This document shows positions 25,783 to 34,808 of a stretch of DNA of 55,023 nt, in pieces. The notes beneath the pieces were generated by a model that saw nothing but the letters and a program-made list of their open reading frames with translations, made no database searches and had not been told where the DNA came from. A program made the position numbers and the translations under genes. Numbering within the stretch: position 1 is the first letter of the stretch; every line of letters starts with the position of its first letter. Origin of the DNA: Bacteroidota bacterium (GTDB lineage: Bacteria > Bacteroidota > Bacteroidia > B-17B0 > Aurantibacillaceae); assembly GCA_005787585.1 (NCBI GenBank), contig SYAL01000018.1, forward strand, positions 1-55,023. Reading direction: 5' to 3'.

Positions 25783-26622
25783 CTAAAATATAATTTTGAA
25801 TCTTTTGATTGTTTCCTTTTTCCCTCTTCCGTGACATTTTTTACTAGGATCGGGTAATTTAAAATTAAGTGTTACCCCATAATAAAAATACCAATCTTTA
25901 TTACTTGGATTGCCTCGCATACTGCCTAATGAAGATGAGCTATCAATAGTTCTATCAGTCAAATTTAGTCCCTTAGAGTTAAAAACAGGAGTTTCGGGGT
26001 AAATTCCGCTTACGTCGTCTAAATAATCTGTAAAAGTTTTTCTTGGACCCCATTCTAAACCCATTCCGATTTTTTTACCAATATTCATTTTTATTCCAAC
26101 ACCAAAAGGAAGGCCTATTTGAATTTTTGGGTATGTTGAGACTTGACCCTCGGTTTTATAGTTTCTTAAATATTCTTTACCAAAGCCTAAGTCAATTGTT
26201 GGATTAAAATAAAAAGCCGATAAACCTGCAAAAAGAAACATTGTAAATTTATGTCTTTCGTGGCCAATTCTGTATTCAACAAAATTAAATTCTGCGATTG
26301 AACTAAATTCGTATAGATTTGAAGAAAAATTTAAATTACGTTCTATTTGATTGGCATCATCACTATTAGCATCGTTAGCACTAATTTCTCCATAGTTTAA
26401 ACTAAAACGAAAAGCAGTTCGATAAGTATTACAATATCTAAAATAAATTCCTCCAGCTGGATGAGAATTTAAAAAATGGCCTTTAGTATTAATATCTCCA
26501 ATATAGTATGAGCCACCTCCCAAAAAACCAATTTCCCTCTGTACAAAATTTATTTTATTAGATTGAGCTTGATAAAAAAGGCTAGCCAAACTCAAAAGAT
26601 ATAGAAAAGTATTTTTTAACAA
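25783..26622 (-). CDS. DUF6089 family outer-membrane protein
   Basis: A 279-residue exported protein that starts at TTG 26622 with the signal peptide MLKNTFLYLLSLASLFYQAQS. Alternating hydrophobic strands with aromatic girdle residues (EIGFLGGGSYYIGDIN, RFSLNYGEIS, GVGIKMNIGKKIGMGLEWGPRKTFTDYLDDVSG) match the DUF6089 beta-barrel family of Bacteroidota. The conserved CHGRGKK near the C-terminus is also typical. Divergent from murI. Role unknown; probably an outer-membrane channel or structural barrel. Confidence 0.8.
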   Translation of the reverse strand: MLKNTFLYLLSLASLFYQAQSNKINFVQREIGFLGGGSYYIGDINTKGHFLNSHPAGGIYFRYCNTYRTAFRFSLNYGEISANDANSDDANQIERNLNFSSNLYEFSSIAEFNFVEYRIGHERHKFTMFLFAGLSAFYFNPTIDLGFGKEYLRNYKTEGQVSTYPKIQIGLPFGVGIKMNIGKKIGMGLEWGPRKTFTDYLDDVSGIYPETPVFNSKGLNLTDRTIDSSSSLGSMRGNPSNKDWYFYYGVTLNFKLPDPSKKCHGRGKKETIKRFKIIF

Positions 26623-26723
26623 AACAATAATATTAACGTAAAAATAGCCGTTTTATTGTGGTTTTTTTGATATAAAAAGTAGTTTTTTTAACAGAAATAG
26701 GATTAAAAAGCTTAATCTTTGCT

Positions 26724-26731
26724 TAGATTTG
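26724..26731 (+). promoter_or_regulatory. Putative murI -7 box
   Basis: TAGATTTG, an exact TAnnTTTG match, 11 bases before the GTG start of murI at 26743. Confidence 0.4.
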
Positions 26732-26742
26732 TGCTTTAAGAG

Positions 26743-27576
26743 GTGAAAAAAAAATCTATATATCAACCCATTGGGATTTTTGATAGTGGCTTTGGCGGCT
26801 TAACTGTATTAAAGGAAATCGTAAAAGAATTACCTCAATACGATTATTTGTATTTAGGTGATAATGCTCGGGCACCATATGGTTTTAGAAGTTTCGAAAC
26901 AGTTTATGATTATACATTAGAGTGTTTGAAACACTTGTTTGATAAAGGTTGCGGTTTAGTTATTTTGGCTTGTAATACTGCTTCTGCAAAAGCACTAAGA
27001 ACCATTCAACAAAAAGACCTGCCTTTATTATTCAAAAATAAAAGAGTTTTGGGCGTAATAAGACCAACTACAGAAATTATTGGAAATTATACTCGTACAG
27101 GAAACGTGGGGGTTTTAGGAACCTCTGGCACAATAAGTTCAAATTCATATGTAGTTGAAATTAAAAGGTTTTTTCCAAAAATCAATGTCTTTCAACAGGC
27201 CTGTCCAATGTGGGTTCCTTTGATTGAAAATAATGAATTTAAATCTCAAGGAGCTGATTTTTTTATTAAAAAAAATATTTCAGAATTGTTAAATCAAGAG
27301 CCCTCAATTGATGCAATAATTTTAGGATGCACGCATTATCCATTAATTGAAGATAAAATAAAATCTTATTTACCTGATAGGGTTCAATTACTATCGCAAG
27401 GTAAAATTGTTGCTAATGGACTGAAAGATTATTTGATTCGACATCCGGAGATTGAAATTGAATGTAGTAAAAACAAAACGCTAAGTTTTTTTACGACTGA
27501 TTTAACAAAAACATTTGATGATTCTGCCTCTTTATTTTACGGAGAATCAATCTCCTCAAACCATTTACACTTATAA
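26743..27576 (+). CDS. murI: Glutamate racemase
   Basis: A 277-residue cofactor-independent racemase that makes D-glutamate for peptidoglycan. The general acid/base pair is present: Cys77 in LACNTASAKA and Cys196 in LGCTHYPLI. The N-terminal GIFDSGFGGLTVLKE (Asp14, Ser15) and the YLGDNARAPYG block are also intact. GTG start, supported by the signature beginning within ten residues and by a -7 box just upstream. Monocistronic; nothing recognisable in the 129-base gap to the next gene. Confidence 0.94.
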   Translation: MKKKSIYQPIGIFDSGFGGLTVLKEIVKELPQYDYLYLGDNARAPYGFRSFETVYDYTLECLKHLFDKGCGLVILACNTASAKALRTIQQKDLPLLFKNKRVLGVIRPTTEIIGNYTRTGNVGVLGTSGTISSNSYVVEIKRFFPKINVFQQACPMWVPLIENNEFKSQGADFFIKKNISELLNQEPSIDAIILGCTHYPLIEDKIKSYLPDRVQLLSQGKIVANGLKDYLIRHPEIEIECSKNKTLSFFTTDLTKTFDDSASLFYGESISSNHLHL

Positions 27577-27705
27577 TTCAAAAATTAATTATAGTATATT
27601 TAATTATTTTACTAAGACTATGATATGTGTTTTAAACAATAATAGATATTATTTGTTAAAAACATATTAAATTCAAGATAATCAACATTTTATACAATTT
27701 AAGTA

Positions 27706-28440
27706 ATGCCAAATTTTGAAAAGAGTAACGTTCAAAAAGAACTCAATAAATATAGACTTCAAAGGCAAGGGCAAGAAGACAGCTTAATAAAAGAAGCAAA
27801 TCGAATTTTAAGCGCTGATTTGTTTTCTGAAAAAAAAATATTAGAACATTTAGTTCAATACAACTCTACTTTCGAATTGGTAAGCGAAGAAGATGTGCCG
27901 AGCAATTTGGTATTTACTCTACAAGAAATTAAATGGATTTGTATTAGTTTGCGTCTAAAATTTTTGGATAGCAAGCAATACGCTAATGATATTCCTAATG
28001 AGGCCATTTTAAAAATTAAAAAATTTAATGCTAGATTTGGAAAAGAACTTACTCATTTTAAGATATTATCAACGGCTAGCTCTTTTAAGAAAAAAGAAGA
28101 CTCTGAGACGTTATTATTTGCAAAAACTTATGGCAATAATTATTTTTTGATTCATCAGTGGGGAAATCGTTTAAAATGGCATCGTAAATTACGCTTTTGG
28201 TATTTACGAAGCTTTGAAAATTTATTTTTAACTCTAATTGGAGTTACTTTATTAATTGATTTGATTTTACCTACTTCCTTAATCACACTCGATAAAAAAG
28301 CTGAATACTTTAGCGGATACAGAGCAGCCACATTTTTTCATCTACTTATATTTAATACTGGCGTAACCGCCTATGCCTTTTTCGCTTTTGGAAAAAATTT
28401 TAGCGGAAGCATCTGGAATCGTCATAATGAATTTGATTAA
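27706..28440 (+). CDS. Conserved-looking protein with two C-terminal membrane helices
   Basis: A 244-residue protein I cannot assign. Residues 1-165 are soluble and mostly helical with many charged residues; residues about 115-155 (ELTHFKILSTASSF, LLFAKTYGNNYFLIHQWG) look like a conserved core. Two hydrophobic helices follow, at about 173-193 and 207-226, separated by a short loop, so the N-terminus is probably cytoplasmic. I have the impression of similar proteins in other Bacteroidota but no function. Convergent with the ferredoxin gene (two bases between stops). Confidence 0.6.
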   Translation: MPNFEKSNVQKELNKYRLQRQGQEDSLIKEANRILSADLFSEKKILEHLVQYNSTFELVSEEDVPSNLVFTLQEIKWICISLRLKFLDSKQYANDIPNEAILKIKKFNARFGKELTHFKILSTASSFKKKEDSETLLFAKTYGNNYFLIHQWGNRLKWHRKLRFWYLRSFENLFLTLIGVTLLIDLILPTSLITLDKKAEYFSGYRAATFFHLLIFNTGVTAYAFFAFGKNFSGSIWNRHNEFD

Positions 28441-28442
28441 AG

Positions 28443-28772
28443 CTATACCACTCCGTCGCCCATTATTCTTAAAACAACATTATTTAAACTACTATTTAAA
28501 TAAAGTTGACATGAAAGTCTAGATTGCTCTGTTATATTTGGTAATGTATCGAGCATAACAAATTCATCATTTGTGATTTCAGATAATAAATCAAATCCTG
28601 AAACTATTTCTACATGGCAGGTTGCACACAAAGCCATACCACCGCAAGTTGCCATCACGTCATAATCATTTCCTTTTAAAAACTCCATTAAGTTTAAGCC
28701 CATATCGGTTGGTGCTACTAGGGTTGTTAATGAATTATCGGCGTTCTGAATGTGTATTTTAATGTCTTGCAT
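28443..28772 (-). CDS. [2Fe-2S] ferredoxin, adrenodoxin type
   Basis: A 109-residue electron carrier. The start is set at ATG 28772 rather than a TTG nine bases upstream. The cluster ligands follow the C-x5-C-x2-C-xn-C pattern: Cys43, Cys49 and Cys52 in TCGGMALCATC, then Cys88 in RLSCQL. The TCGG...C spacing is that of the adrenodoxin/vertebrate-type group, which serves P450s or Fe-S assembly. Last gene of a probable four-gene operon, 21 bases after the epimerase. Confidence 0.86.
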   Translation of the reverse strand: MQDIKIHIQNADNSLTTLVAPTDMGLNLMEFLKGNDYDVMATCGGMALCATCHVEIVSGFDLLSEITNDEFVMLDTLPNITEQSRLSCQLYLNSSLNNVVLRIMGDGVV

Positions 28773-28793
28773 AAAAAACAAATTTATATCAAT

Positions 28794-29201
28794 TTATTTT
28801 GTTTTTTCTTCGCACAATTCAACCAAAATTCCATTTGTACTTTTTGGGTGCAAAAAACAAATTCGTTTGTTATCTACACCATCTTTAGGCTGTTTATTAA
28901 TAAATTGAAAGCCTTCTAAAGTCAATCTATTAATTTCAGAATCTAAATCATCAACAGCATATGCAATATGATGAATCCCTTCGCCTTTTTTTTCTATAAA
29001 TTTAGCGATTGGGCTATTTGGTGTTGTTGCTTCAAGTAATTCAATTTTTGTTTCGCCAATCATAAAAAAAGAAGTGCTTACACTTTCGCTTTCTAAACTT
29101 TCTAATTTATAATGTGACAAACCAAATAATTTTTTAAACAAGAAGTTGCTATTTTCTAAGCTAGAAACTGCAATTCCAATATGTTCAATTTTTTTTATCA
29201 T
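28794..29201 (-). CDS. Methylmalonyl-CoA epimerase (VOC family)
   Basis: A 135-residue glyoxalase-fold enzyme interconverting (R)- and (S)-methylmalonyl-CoA, used with B12-dependent mutase in propionate metabolism. Metal ligands are visible in EHIGIAV (His7), GIHHIAYAV (His78) and ILVELCE (Glu129), with the catalytic-side segment TKIELLEAT. Length is standard. It sits two bases downstream of the J-domain gene. No methylmalonyl-CoA mutase gene is in the window. Confidence 0.88.
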   Translation of the reverse strand: MIKKIEHIGIAVSSLENSNFLFKKLFGLSHYKLESLESESVSTSFFMIGETKIELLEATTPNSPIAKFIEKKGEGIHHIAYAVDDLDSEINRLTLEGFQFINKQPKDGVDNKRICFLHPKSTNGILVELCEEKTK

Positions 29202-29203
29202 GA

Positions 29204-29758
29204 TTAGTCTGTTTTTAAATTAATAGTGTCTGTAATTGGATTAACATTATAAGAATTAGTGGCTGTATTAATATTTTTTTTTGGATGTAATATTTTTTTT
29301 GGAAGAGTATTTTCTGGGATAGCTAATTTCATAATTAATAAAAATAAAGCTACAGCCAAAGGTGTTGCAAATAAAATATATTTATACTCATTATATGAAC
29401 TTTTAAAAGTTTCAGTTTTAGGAATAGGCTTAATGTGTTTTTCATACTTTTTAATGTAGTCGTTATAATACTGTCGGCGTTTTAATTCTCTTTCGTCGAA
29501 CTTCCAGTTTTTATTTGGTGTTTTTTTATAAAGAGTTTCGTTATATTGATTGTTCGAATGATTTAATCTTGAATCATAAATTAATCTTAATCTATTATCT
29601 GATAGAGTTTTGTATGCTTTTAAAATTAAAGAAAATTTATCTTTTTCTTTATTATTTTTATCTGGGTGATAAAGTTTGGCTAATCTTCTAAATGCAGATT
29701 TTATTTCTAGTCGGTCTGCTCCTATTTTTAATCCTAATATTTCGTAAAAATTACTCAA
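29204..29758 (-). CDS. Membrane-anchored J-domain protein
   Basis: A 184-residue DnaJ-like co-chaperone. Residues 1-66 form a J domain with the essential HPD (31-33) and FRRLAKLYHPDK, which would stimulate the ATPase of DnaK. A basic linker follows, then a single membrane helix (about 127-147) and a short Asn/Thr-rich tail. The Gly/Phe and zinc-finger regions of true DnaJ are missing, so it is a specialised J protein tethered to the membrane. Four-gene operon with an aldehyde dehydrogenase upstream. Confidence 0.82.
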   Translation of the reverse strand: MSNFYEILGLKIGADRLEIKSAFRRLAKLYHPDKNNKEKDKFSLILKAYKTLSDNRLRLIYDSRLNHSNNQYNETLYKKTPNKNWKFDERELKRRQYYNDYIKKYEKHIKPIPKTETFKSSYNEYKYILFATPLAVALFLLIMKLAIPENTLPKKILHPKKNINTATNSYNVNPITDTINLKTD

Positions 29759-29789
29759 TACAATTTTTTGTTTGTAGGTTTAAATGAAT

Positions 29790-31232
29790 TTAAAACTTTA
29801 TGCAAACATTTTTTGATTCAGTATAAAAATCAAGTCCTTCGAAGCCCCCTTCTCGCCCAACGCCACTTGCTTTTACGCCGCCAAATGGAGTTCTTAAATC
29901 GCGAAGAAGCCAACAATTAATCCAAACAATACCTGCTTTTAAATTATTCGCTAATCGATGAGCGCGTGTTAAATTCTCTGTCCAAACAATACCTGCCAAA
30001 CCATATATAGTTGAGTTTGCCATCATTAACGCTTCTTCTTCAGAATCGAAAGGAGTAATACTAACTACTGGTCCAAAAATTTCCTCCTGATTAGATCGAC
30101 AATTATATTTTAATCCTTCAATAATAGTTGGTTCAATAAAATAACCCCCTACAAAATCACCATCAATAATTTTTGCATTACCTCCACAAATTATTTTTCC
30201 CCCTTCAGTTTTAGCAAGATCAATATAGCTGAGTATTTTTTTCTGATGTTCTTTTGAAACAATTGCTCCAATATTAGTCTTATCATCTGATGGATTTCCT
30301 ACTAACAATGCTTTTGTTTTTGAAATAAAATCTAATTTAAATTTTTCGTAAATGCTTCGTTCAATAAATATTCTAGAGCCACATAAACATATTTGCCCTT
30401 GATTTGAAAATGAAGAACGCATGGTGCTTGATAACATTTTTTCATAATCACAATCTGCAAAAATAATGTTAGGATTTTTTCCACCCAATTCTAGAGATAA
30501 TTTTTTAAACATAGGGGCGGCTATACTCGCAATAGTTTTACCTGTAGCTGTTCCGCCAGTAAATGAAATTAAAGGAATACCCGGATGACTGACAATTGCT
30601 TCTCCTACTTTTTTACCCAAACCATGAACAATATTTAAAACACCTGGAGGCAGGCCGGCGTCGATGCAAATTTCTGATAATAAAAAAGCAGTCATAGGGG
30701 TTACTTCCGATGGTTTTGCAACCACTGTGCAACCGGCAGCTAAAGCTGGGGCTATTTTCCAACTAAATAAATAAAGTGGTAAATTCCAAGGAGAAATACA
30801 ACCAGCAACTCCAATAGGTTGCCGAAGAGTATAATTAATAGCAGAGTTTTCCATACTATGAGCAAGTGAATCAAAGTGTAAAATACCAGTGCCGTAAAAG
30901 TAAAAATTATCTGCTGCTCTTGGAATATCTATTGTTTTGGCTAGTTTAAGGGGCTTTCCATTATCAATAGACTCAGCTAAAGCCAATTTATCGAGGTTTT
31001 TTTCAATTAAACGTGAAATTTCTATTAAGTAACTTGCTCGCTTTTCCTTTGGAGTATTACTCCAACCATCAAATGCTTGCTGAGCAGCTTGATATGCTAT
31101 TTCTACATCATGCTCATCGCTATCAGGAATAAAAGAGTATACTTTTCCGGTGGATGGACAGAAATTATCAAGGTATTTTTTAGAGATTGGATCTAATAAT
31201 TTACCGTTAATATAGTTTTTAATATATTGCAT
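29790..31232 (-). CDS. Aldehyde dehydrogenase (semialdehyde dehydrogenase-like)
   Basis: A complete 480-residue NAD(P)-dependent aldehyde dehydrogenase. Catalytic Asn150 in SPWNLP, Glu248 in ELGGKNP and Cys282 in GQICLC. The segment LLRDLRTPFGGVKASGVGREGG closely resembles 2-aminomuconic and 2-hydroxymuconic semialdehyde dehydrogenases, so the substrate may be such a semialdehyde in tryptophan or aromatic breakdown; this is an inference from the motif. Upstream gene of the J-domain, epimerase and ferredoxin operon, 31 bases apart. Confidence 0.88.
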   Translation of the reverse strand: MQYIKNYINGKLLDPISKKYLDNFCPSTGKVYSFIPDSDEHDVEIAYQAAQQAFDGWSNTPKEKRASYLIEISRLIEKNLDKLALAESIDNGKPLKLAKTIDIPRAADNFYFYGTGILHFDSLAHSMENSAINYTLRQPIGVAGCISPWNLPLYLFSWKIAPALAAGCTVVAKPSEVTPMTAFLLSEICIDAGLPPGVLNIVHGLGKKVGEAIVSHPGIPLISFTGGTATGKTIASIAAPMFKKLSLELGGKNPNIIFADCDYEKMLSSTMRSSFSNQGQICLCGSRIFIERSIYEKFKLDFISKTKALLVGNPSDDKTNIGAIVSKEHQKKILSYIDLAKTEGGKIICGGNAKIIDGDFVGGYFIEPTIIEGLKYNCRSNQEEIFGPVVSITPFDSEEEALMMANSTIYGLAGIVWTENLTRAHRLANNLKAGIVWINCWLLRDLRTPFGGVKASGVGREGGFEGLDFYTESKNVCIKF

Positions 31233-31399
31233 TTAAAAAAACATTAGGCCATAAATTTAATGGTTTATGTTTGGTTTAGCAATTAGTAAATGAAAACCTA
31301 TTTATTATTATTTAAATAATTAATATTAAAAAGGTATCGATTATATTATATTGTAAAATTATAAAACATTAATATCTTTATAAAATTATTTTCTATTTT

Positions 31400-32413
31400 A
31401 TGTCTAATAAAAAAATCATAAAATCAGTTTCTTCATCTTCTAGAATTCAAAATAATTTTATTATTAGTTTAAAAAAGATTCTACCCCCTTCTATTGGAAT
31501 TGCAGAAGAAATTTCATGTTTATTAGATATAAGTATTGATAGTGCATACAGAAGGATTAGAGGTGAAACTGATTTTACTTTTGAGGAAATTTATTTAATT
31601 ACTCGAAAACACAAAATTAGCATTGATAAAATTTATGGTAATTCGAATGATTCTGTAACCTTTGAATACATAAAACTAACTGATAGTGAAATAAATTTTG
31701 AAAAATACCTTACTAGTTTAAGAAATCGGCTTGAAAGTATAAATAAAGTTGAAGATAAAATTATTTACTATGTAGCAGAAGATATTCCTGTATTTTACTC
31801 TTTTTTTTCGGATAAGCTTACCGAGTTTAAATTATTTTATTGGCAAAAAAGTGTTTTAAATATTCCTCGATATCAAAAAGTTAATTTTGAATTTGGTAAA
31901 ATCGATAAAAAACTTATTAAAATTACTCAAGAATCCTATCAAATATTTTTAAATATTCCCAGTATTGAAATCTGGTCTGAAGCAACTGTTTATACTGGAC
32001 TAAGACAAATTAAGTTTTATTTCGATACTGGCATACTTAATAAAATAGATGCCTTAGAATTATTAGATGAATATAAAAAAATGATTGAAATGATTAAGAA
32101 ATTTGCAGAAGATGGAAGAAAAAAAACTAATAATATAAATAACTTTACACTTTATCTTAGCGAGGTTATTTTAGGAACTAACTGTATTTTTATCACAATG
32201 GGTGATTTAAAATATGCTTACATCTCATTTAATACTATGAATTCTTTAACAACAAATAATGCGGAATTTTGTGAAGAAACAGAACATTGGGTACATAATT
32301 TAAAAATCAAAAGTAATCTAATTAGTGGTATTTCAGCAACTCAGCGTTATCAATTTTTTAATAGTATGTTCAAAAATATCGATACTTATTTTAATAAGAT
32401 AAGTAATTCTTAA
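31400..32413 (+). CDS. HTH-containing putative transcriptional regulator
   Basis: A 337-residue protein. Residues about 30-80 form a Cro/BetR-like helix-turn-helix (AEEISCLLDISIDSAYRRIRGE, then FEEIYLITRKHKISIDKIY). The remaining 250 residues are helical with no recognised ligand-binding or enzymatic domain. Bacteroidota carry many orphan regulators of this shape with unknown targets. Twelve bases upstream of the flavoprotein gene, so the two are probably co-transcribed. Confidence 0.68.
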   Translation: MSNKKIIKSVSSSSRIQNNFIISLKKILPPSIGIAEEISCLLDISIDSAYRRIRGETDFTFEEIYLITRKHKISIDKIYGNSNDSVTFEYIKLTDSEINFEKYLTSLRNRLESINKVEDKIIYYVAEDIPVFYSFFSDKLTEFKLFYWQKSVLNIPRYQKVNFEFGKIDKKLIKITQESYQIFLNIPSIEIWSEATVYTGLRQIKFYFDTGILNKIDALELLDEYKKMIEMIKKFAEDGRKKTNNINNFTLYLSEVILGTNCIFITMGDLKYAYISFNTMNSLTTNNAEFCEETEHWVHNLKIKSNLISGISATQRYQFFNSMFKNIDTYFNKISNS

Positions 32414-32425
32414 TTTTGAGTTTTT

Positions 32426-33625
32426 TTGAAAAAAAAGATTGTTATAGTTGGAGGTGGTTCTTGTGCTTTGTTTTTAGCTTGCCAATTAGATACAAAAAAA
32501 TATGAAGTATCTATATATGAAAAAAATAAAACTTTAGGTCGTAAATTTTTAGTTGCTGGCGGAGGTGGACTTAACTTAACACATTCAGAAAGTTCATATA
32601 ATTTTATAAAAAAATACTCTCCTCATTCTTTTTTTAAAAACTCTTTTTCTAAATTTTCAAATAAAAATTTTATTAATTGGTTACACAAAATAGGTATTGA
32701 AACTTATGTAGGTAGTAGTGGAAGAGTTTTTCCTAATAAAGAAAAAAAACCTATTGATATTTTAAATATTTTGATAAATATTATTCAGCAAAAAAAGATT
32801 AATATATTCAAGAAACACGAATGGATTGGTTTTGATTTAACCCAATCGCTTTTATTTAAAAATCATAAAAATACATTTACGGTTAAAAGTGATTATTTTA
32901 TTTACTGTATGGGAGGTGCAACTTGGCGAGTAACTGGAAGTGATGGGAGTTGGTTAAAAAAATTTGAGAATATAGGAATCCCAACATTTCCTTTTGAAGC
33001 TAGTAATTGTGCTTTTAAAATTAATTGGCCTACCGAGCTAATTAATCGTATTGAAGGAAAGGCTCTTAAAAACTGTTCATTTAAGGTAGGAAAAATATCG
33101 CAATTAGGAGAGGTAGTATTAACAAGATTTGGTATTGAAGGAGGAGGAATTTATCCCTTAAGCGGTTCAATCAGAAAACAAATAAAGGCCTATAAAAAAG
33201 CAGAATTAATTATTGATTTTAAGCCAAATTTATCAGAAGATGTGCTTTTTAAAAAATTAACTACAATAAAAAAAACGAAAAACTACAGCCAACAAGTACT
33301 AACTTTATTAAACTTAAATCCCACTCAATTATCACTTTTAAAATATTACACAAGTAAAGAGGTTTTCATAATGCCAAATCTTTTAGTTAAAGCTATAAAA
33401 AATTTTAAACTTGAGTTAAAAGAAACTGGGCCTATTGATGAGGCTATCTCATCAGTTGGTGGAATAGATTTAAAAATACTGACTCCACATTTTGAATTGA
33501 AATCTTTTTCTAATCATTTTGTTATTGGAGAGATGTTAAATTATGATGCACCTACTGGGGGATATTTATTACAATCTTGTTATACCATGAGTTCATATTT
33601 ATCAAATTATTTAAATTCACAATAA
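32426..33625 (+). CDS. NAD(P)/FAD-dependent oxidoreductase, TIGR03862/HI0933-like
   Basis: A 399-residue flavoprotein. It starts at TTG 32426, since the dinucleotide-binding motif IVIVGGGSCALFLA comes at residues 5-18. The C-terminal block SVGGIDL...GEMLNYDAPTGGYLLQ is characteristic of the TIGR03862 branch of the HI0933/BaiN-like family. FAD binding is well supported. The substrate is unknown. The middle domain (about 190-330) is the beta-rich insertion normal for the family. Confidence 0.82.
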   Translation: MKKKIVIVGGGSCALFLACQLDTKKYEVSIYEKNKTLGRKFLVAGGGGLNLTHSESSYNFIKKYSPHSFFKNSFSKFSNKNFINWLHKIGIETYVGSSGRVFPNKEKKPIDILNILINIIQQKKINIFKKHEWIGFDLTQSLLFKNHKNTFTVKSDYFIYCMGGATWRVTGSDGSWLKKFENIGIPTFPFEASNCAFKINWPTELINRIEGKALKNCSFKVGKISQLGEVVLTRFGIEGGGIYPLSGSIRKQIKAYKKAELIIDFKPNLSEDVLFKKLTTIKKTKNYSQQVLTLLNLNPTQLSLLKYYTSKEVFIMPNLLVKAIKNFKLELKETGPIDEAISSVGGIDLKILTPHFELKSFSNHFVIGEMLNYDAPTGGYLLQSCYTMSSYLSNYLNSQ

Positions 33626-33681
33626 TTTTATTAAAAAATAAATTTAATTTAAACATCTAAATTTTCTAAGTAAAATTATTT

Positions 33682-33689
33682 TATATTTG
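33682..33689 (+). promoter_or_regulatory. Putative -7 box of the enoyl-CoA hydratase gene
   Basis: TATATTTG, an exact TAnnTTTG match, 11 bases before the ATG at 33701. Confidence 0.45.
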
Positions 33690-33700
33690 TTAGAAAAAAA

Positions 33701-34489
33701 ATGTTATTAAAAAGAGAAAATATAATTTGTGAAATTAGTAAAAAGGTGTTGGTTATAACAATTAATAGGCCTGATAAATTAAACGCACTAAATAAAGATA
33801 CCATTGAAGAGCTTCATGAAACATTAGTAGGAGCTGAAAATCAAAATGATATTCGTGTTATAATCATTACAGGTTCGGGTCAAAAAGCATTTGTAGCTGG
33901 TGCAGATATTTCTGAACTTGCTGGTTTGTCTGTAGAACATGGAAAGCAATTAAGTTCTAATGGTCATTTTAAAATATTTAATTTTATCGAAAATTACAGT
34001 AAGCCTATTATAGCGGCAATAAATGGCTTTTCATTAGGTGCAGGATTAGAATTAGCGATGGCATGCCATATAAGAGTAATGAGTGATAATGCTAAAGTGG
34101 GTTTACCAGAAGTTAGCTTAGGTCTTATTCCTGGATATGGAGGTACCCAAAGACTTGCTCAACTGGTTGGTAAGGGAAAAGCTTTCGAAATGATTACAAG
34201 TGGTGATTCAATTAACGCTCAAGATGCTTATAAATGGGGGCTTGTTAATCACTTAACCTTACAAGAAGAAATAATGTCGAAGTGCTTTGAAATATCTGAT
34301 AAAATTATTTCAAAGAGCCCTCATGCCGTGAAAATTGCAATTAAATCGATTAATGCAGGGTATAATAATAAATTAAATGGCTTTGAAGTAGAAATAGAAG
34401 AGTTTGGTAAAATATTTTCTACAAATGATGCAAAAGAGGGTGTTTCTGCATTTTTAGAGAAACGAAAACCTAATTTTAAAGGTGATTAA
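33701..34489 (+). CDS. Enoyl-CoA hydratase/isomerase
   Basis: A 262-residue crotonase-fold enzyme that hydrates 2-enoyl-CoA in beta-oxidation or butanoate metabolism. The oxyanion-hole segment AFVAGADISEL and GFSLGAGLELAMAC are present. Both catalytic glutamates are kept: Glu117 in GLELAMAC and Glu137 in GLPEVSLG, 20 residues apart as in rat mitochondrial crotonase, so hydratase rather than pure isomerase activity is likely. Encoded alone. Confidence 0.9.
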   Translation: MLLKRENIICEISKKVLVITINRPDKLNALNKDTIEELHETLVGAENQNDIRVIIITGSGQKAFVAGADISELAGLSVEHGKQLSSNGHFKIFNFIENYSKPIIAAINGFSLGAGLELAMACHIRVMSDNAKVGLPEVSLGLIPGYGGTQRLAQLVGKGKAFEMITSGDSINAQDAYKWGLVNHLTLQEEIMSKCFEISDKIISKSPHAVKIAIKSINAGYNNKLNGFEVEIEEFGKIFSTNDAKEGVSAFLEKRKPNFKGD

Positions 34490-34524
34490 ATACAACAAGA
34501 TTATTTTAGTATTATAAATTGCAT

Positions 34525-34532
34525 TAACTTTG
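34525..34532 (+). promoter_or_regulatory. Putative -7 box of the small CxxC membrane protein gene
   Basis: TAACTTTG, an exact TAnnTTTG match, 15 bases before the ATG at 34548. Confidence 0.4.
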
Positions 34533-34547
34533 TCGCATATTTAATTA

Positions 34548-34807
34548 ATGAAAAAATCGATGCGACCATATCTAGTAATTATTATTTTATTTTTAATTCC
34601 GATTTATTTGCTCAGTGTGCAATGTGTAAGCAGGCTGCTGAAACATCTTTAAAATCTAATCCAAATTCAATAGCTAGAGGTTTAAATTCAGGCATACTTT
34701 ATTTAATGGCTGTTCCTTACCTATTAATTGGATTTATTTTTCGTAAACAAATAAAGCATTTATTTAAAAAAATATTTAAAAAACGAATAAAACCGTCAGC
34801 GAATTAA
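34548..34807 (+). CDS. Small CxxC membrane protein, frameshifted after its signal peptide
   Basis: An ATG at 34548 opens a frame encoding a signal peptide (MKKSMRPYLVIIILFLIP) but then diverges. The adjacent frame supplies FAQCAMCKQAAE, GLNSGILYLMAVPYLLIGFIF and a basic tail, ending at 34807. A single extra T at 34607-34609 would join them into one 86-residue protein: signal peptide cleaved before QCAMC, CxxC, soluble helix, one membrane helix, Lys/Arg tail. I recall proteins of exactly this design in many Bacteroidota. As sequenced, only a 61-codon frame from ATG 34622 is open. A sequence error or a real one-base deletion. Confidence 0.6.
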
Positions 34808-34808
34808 T

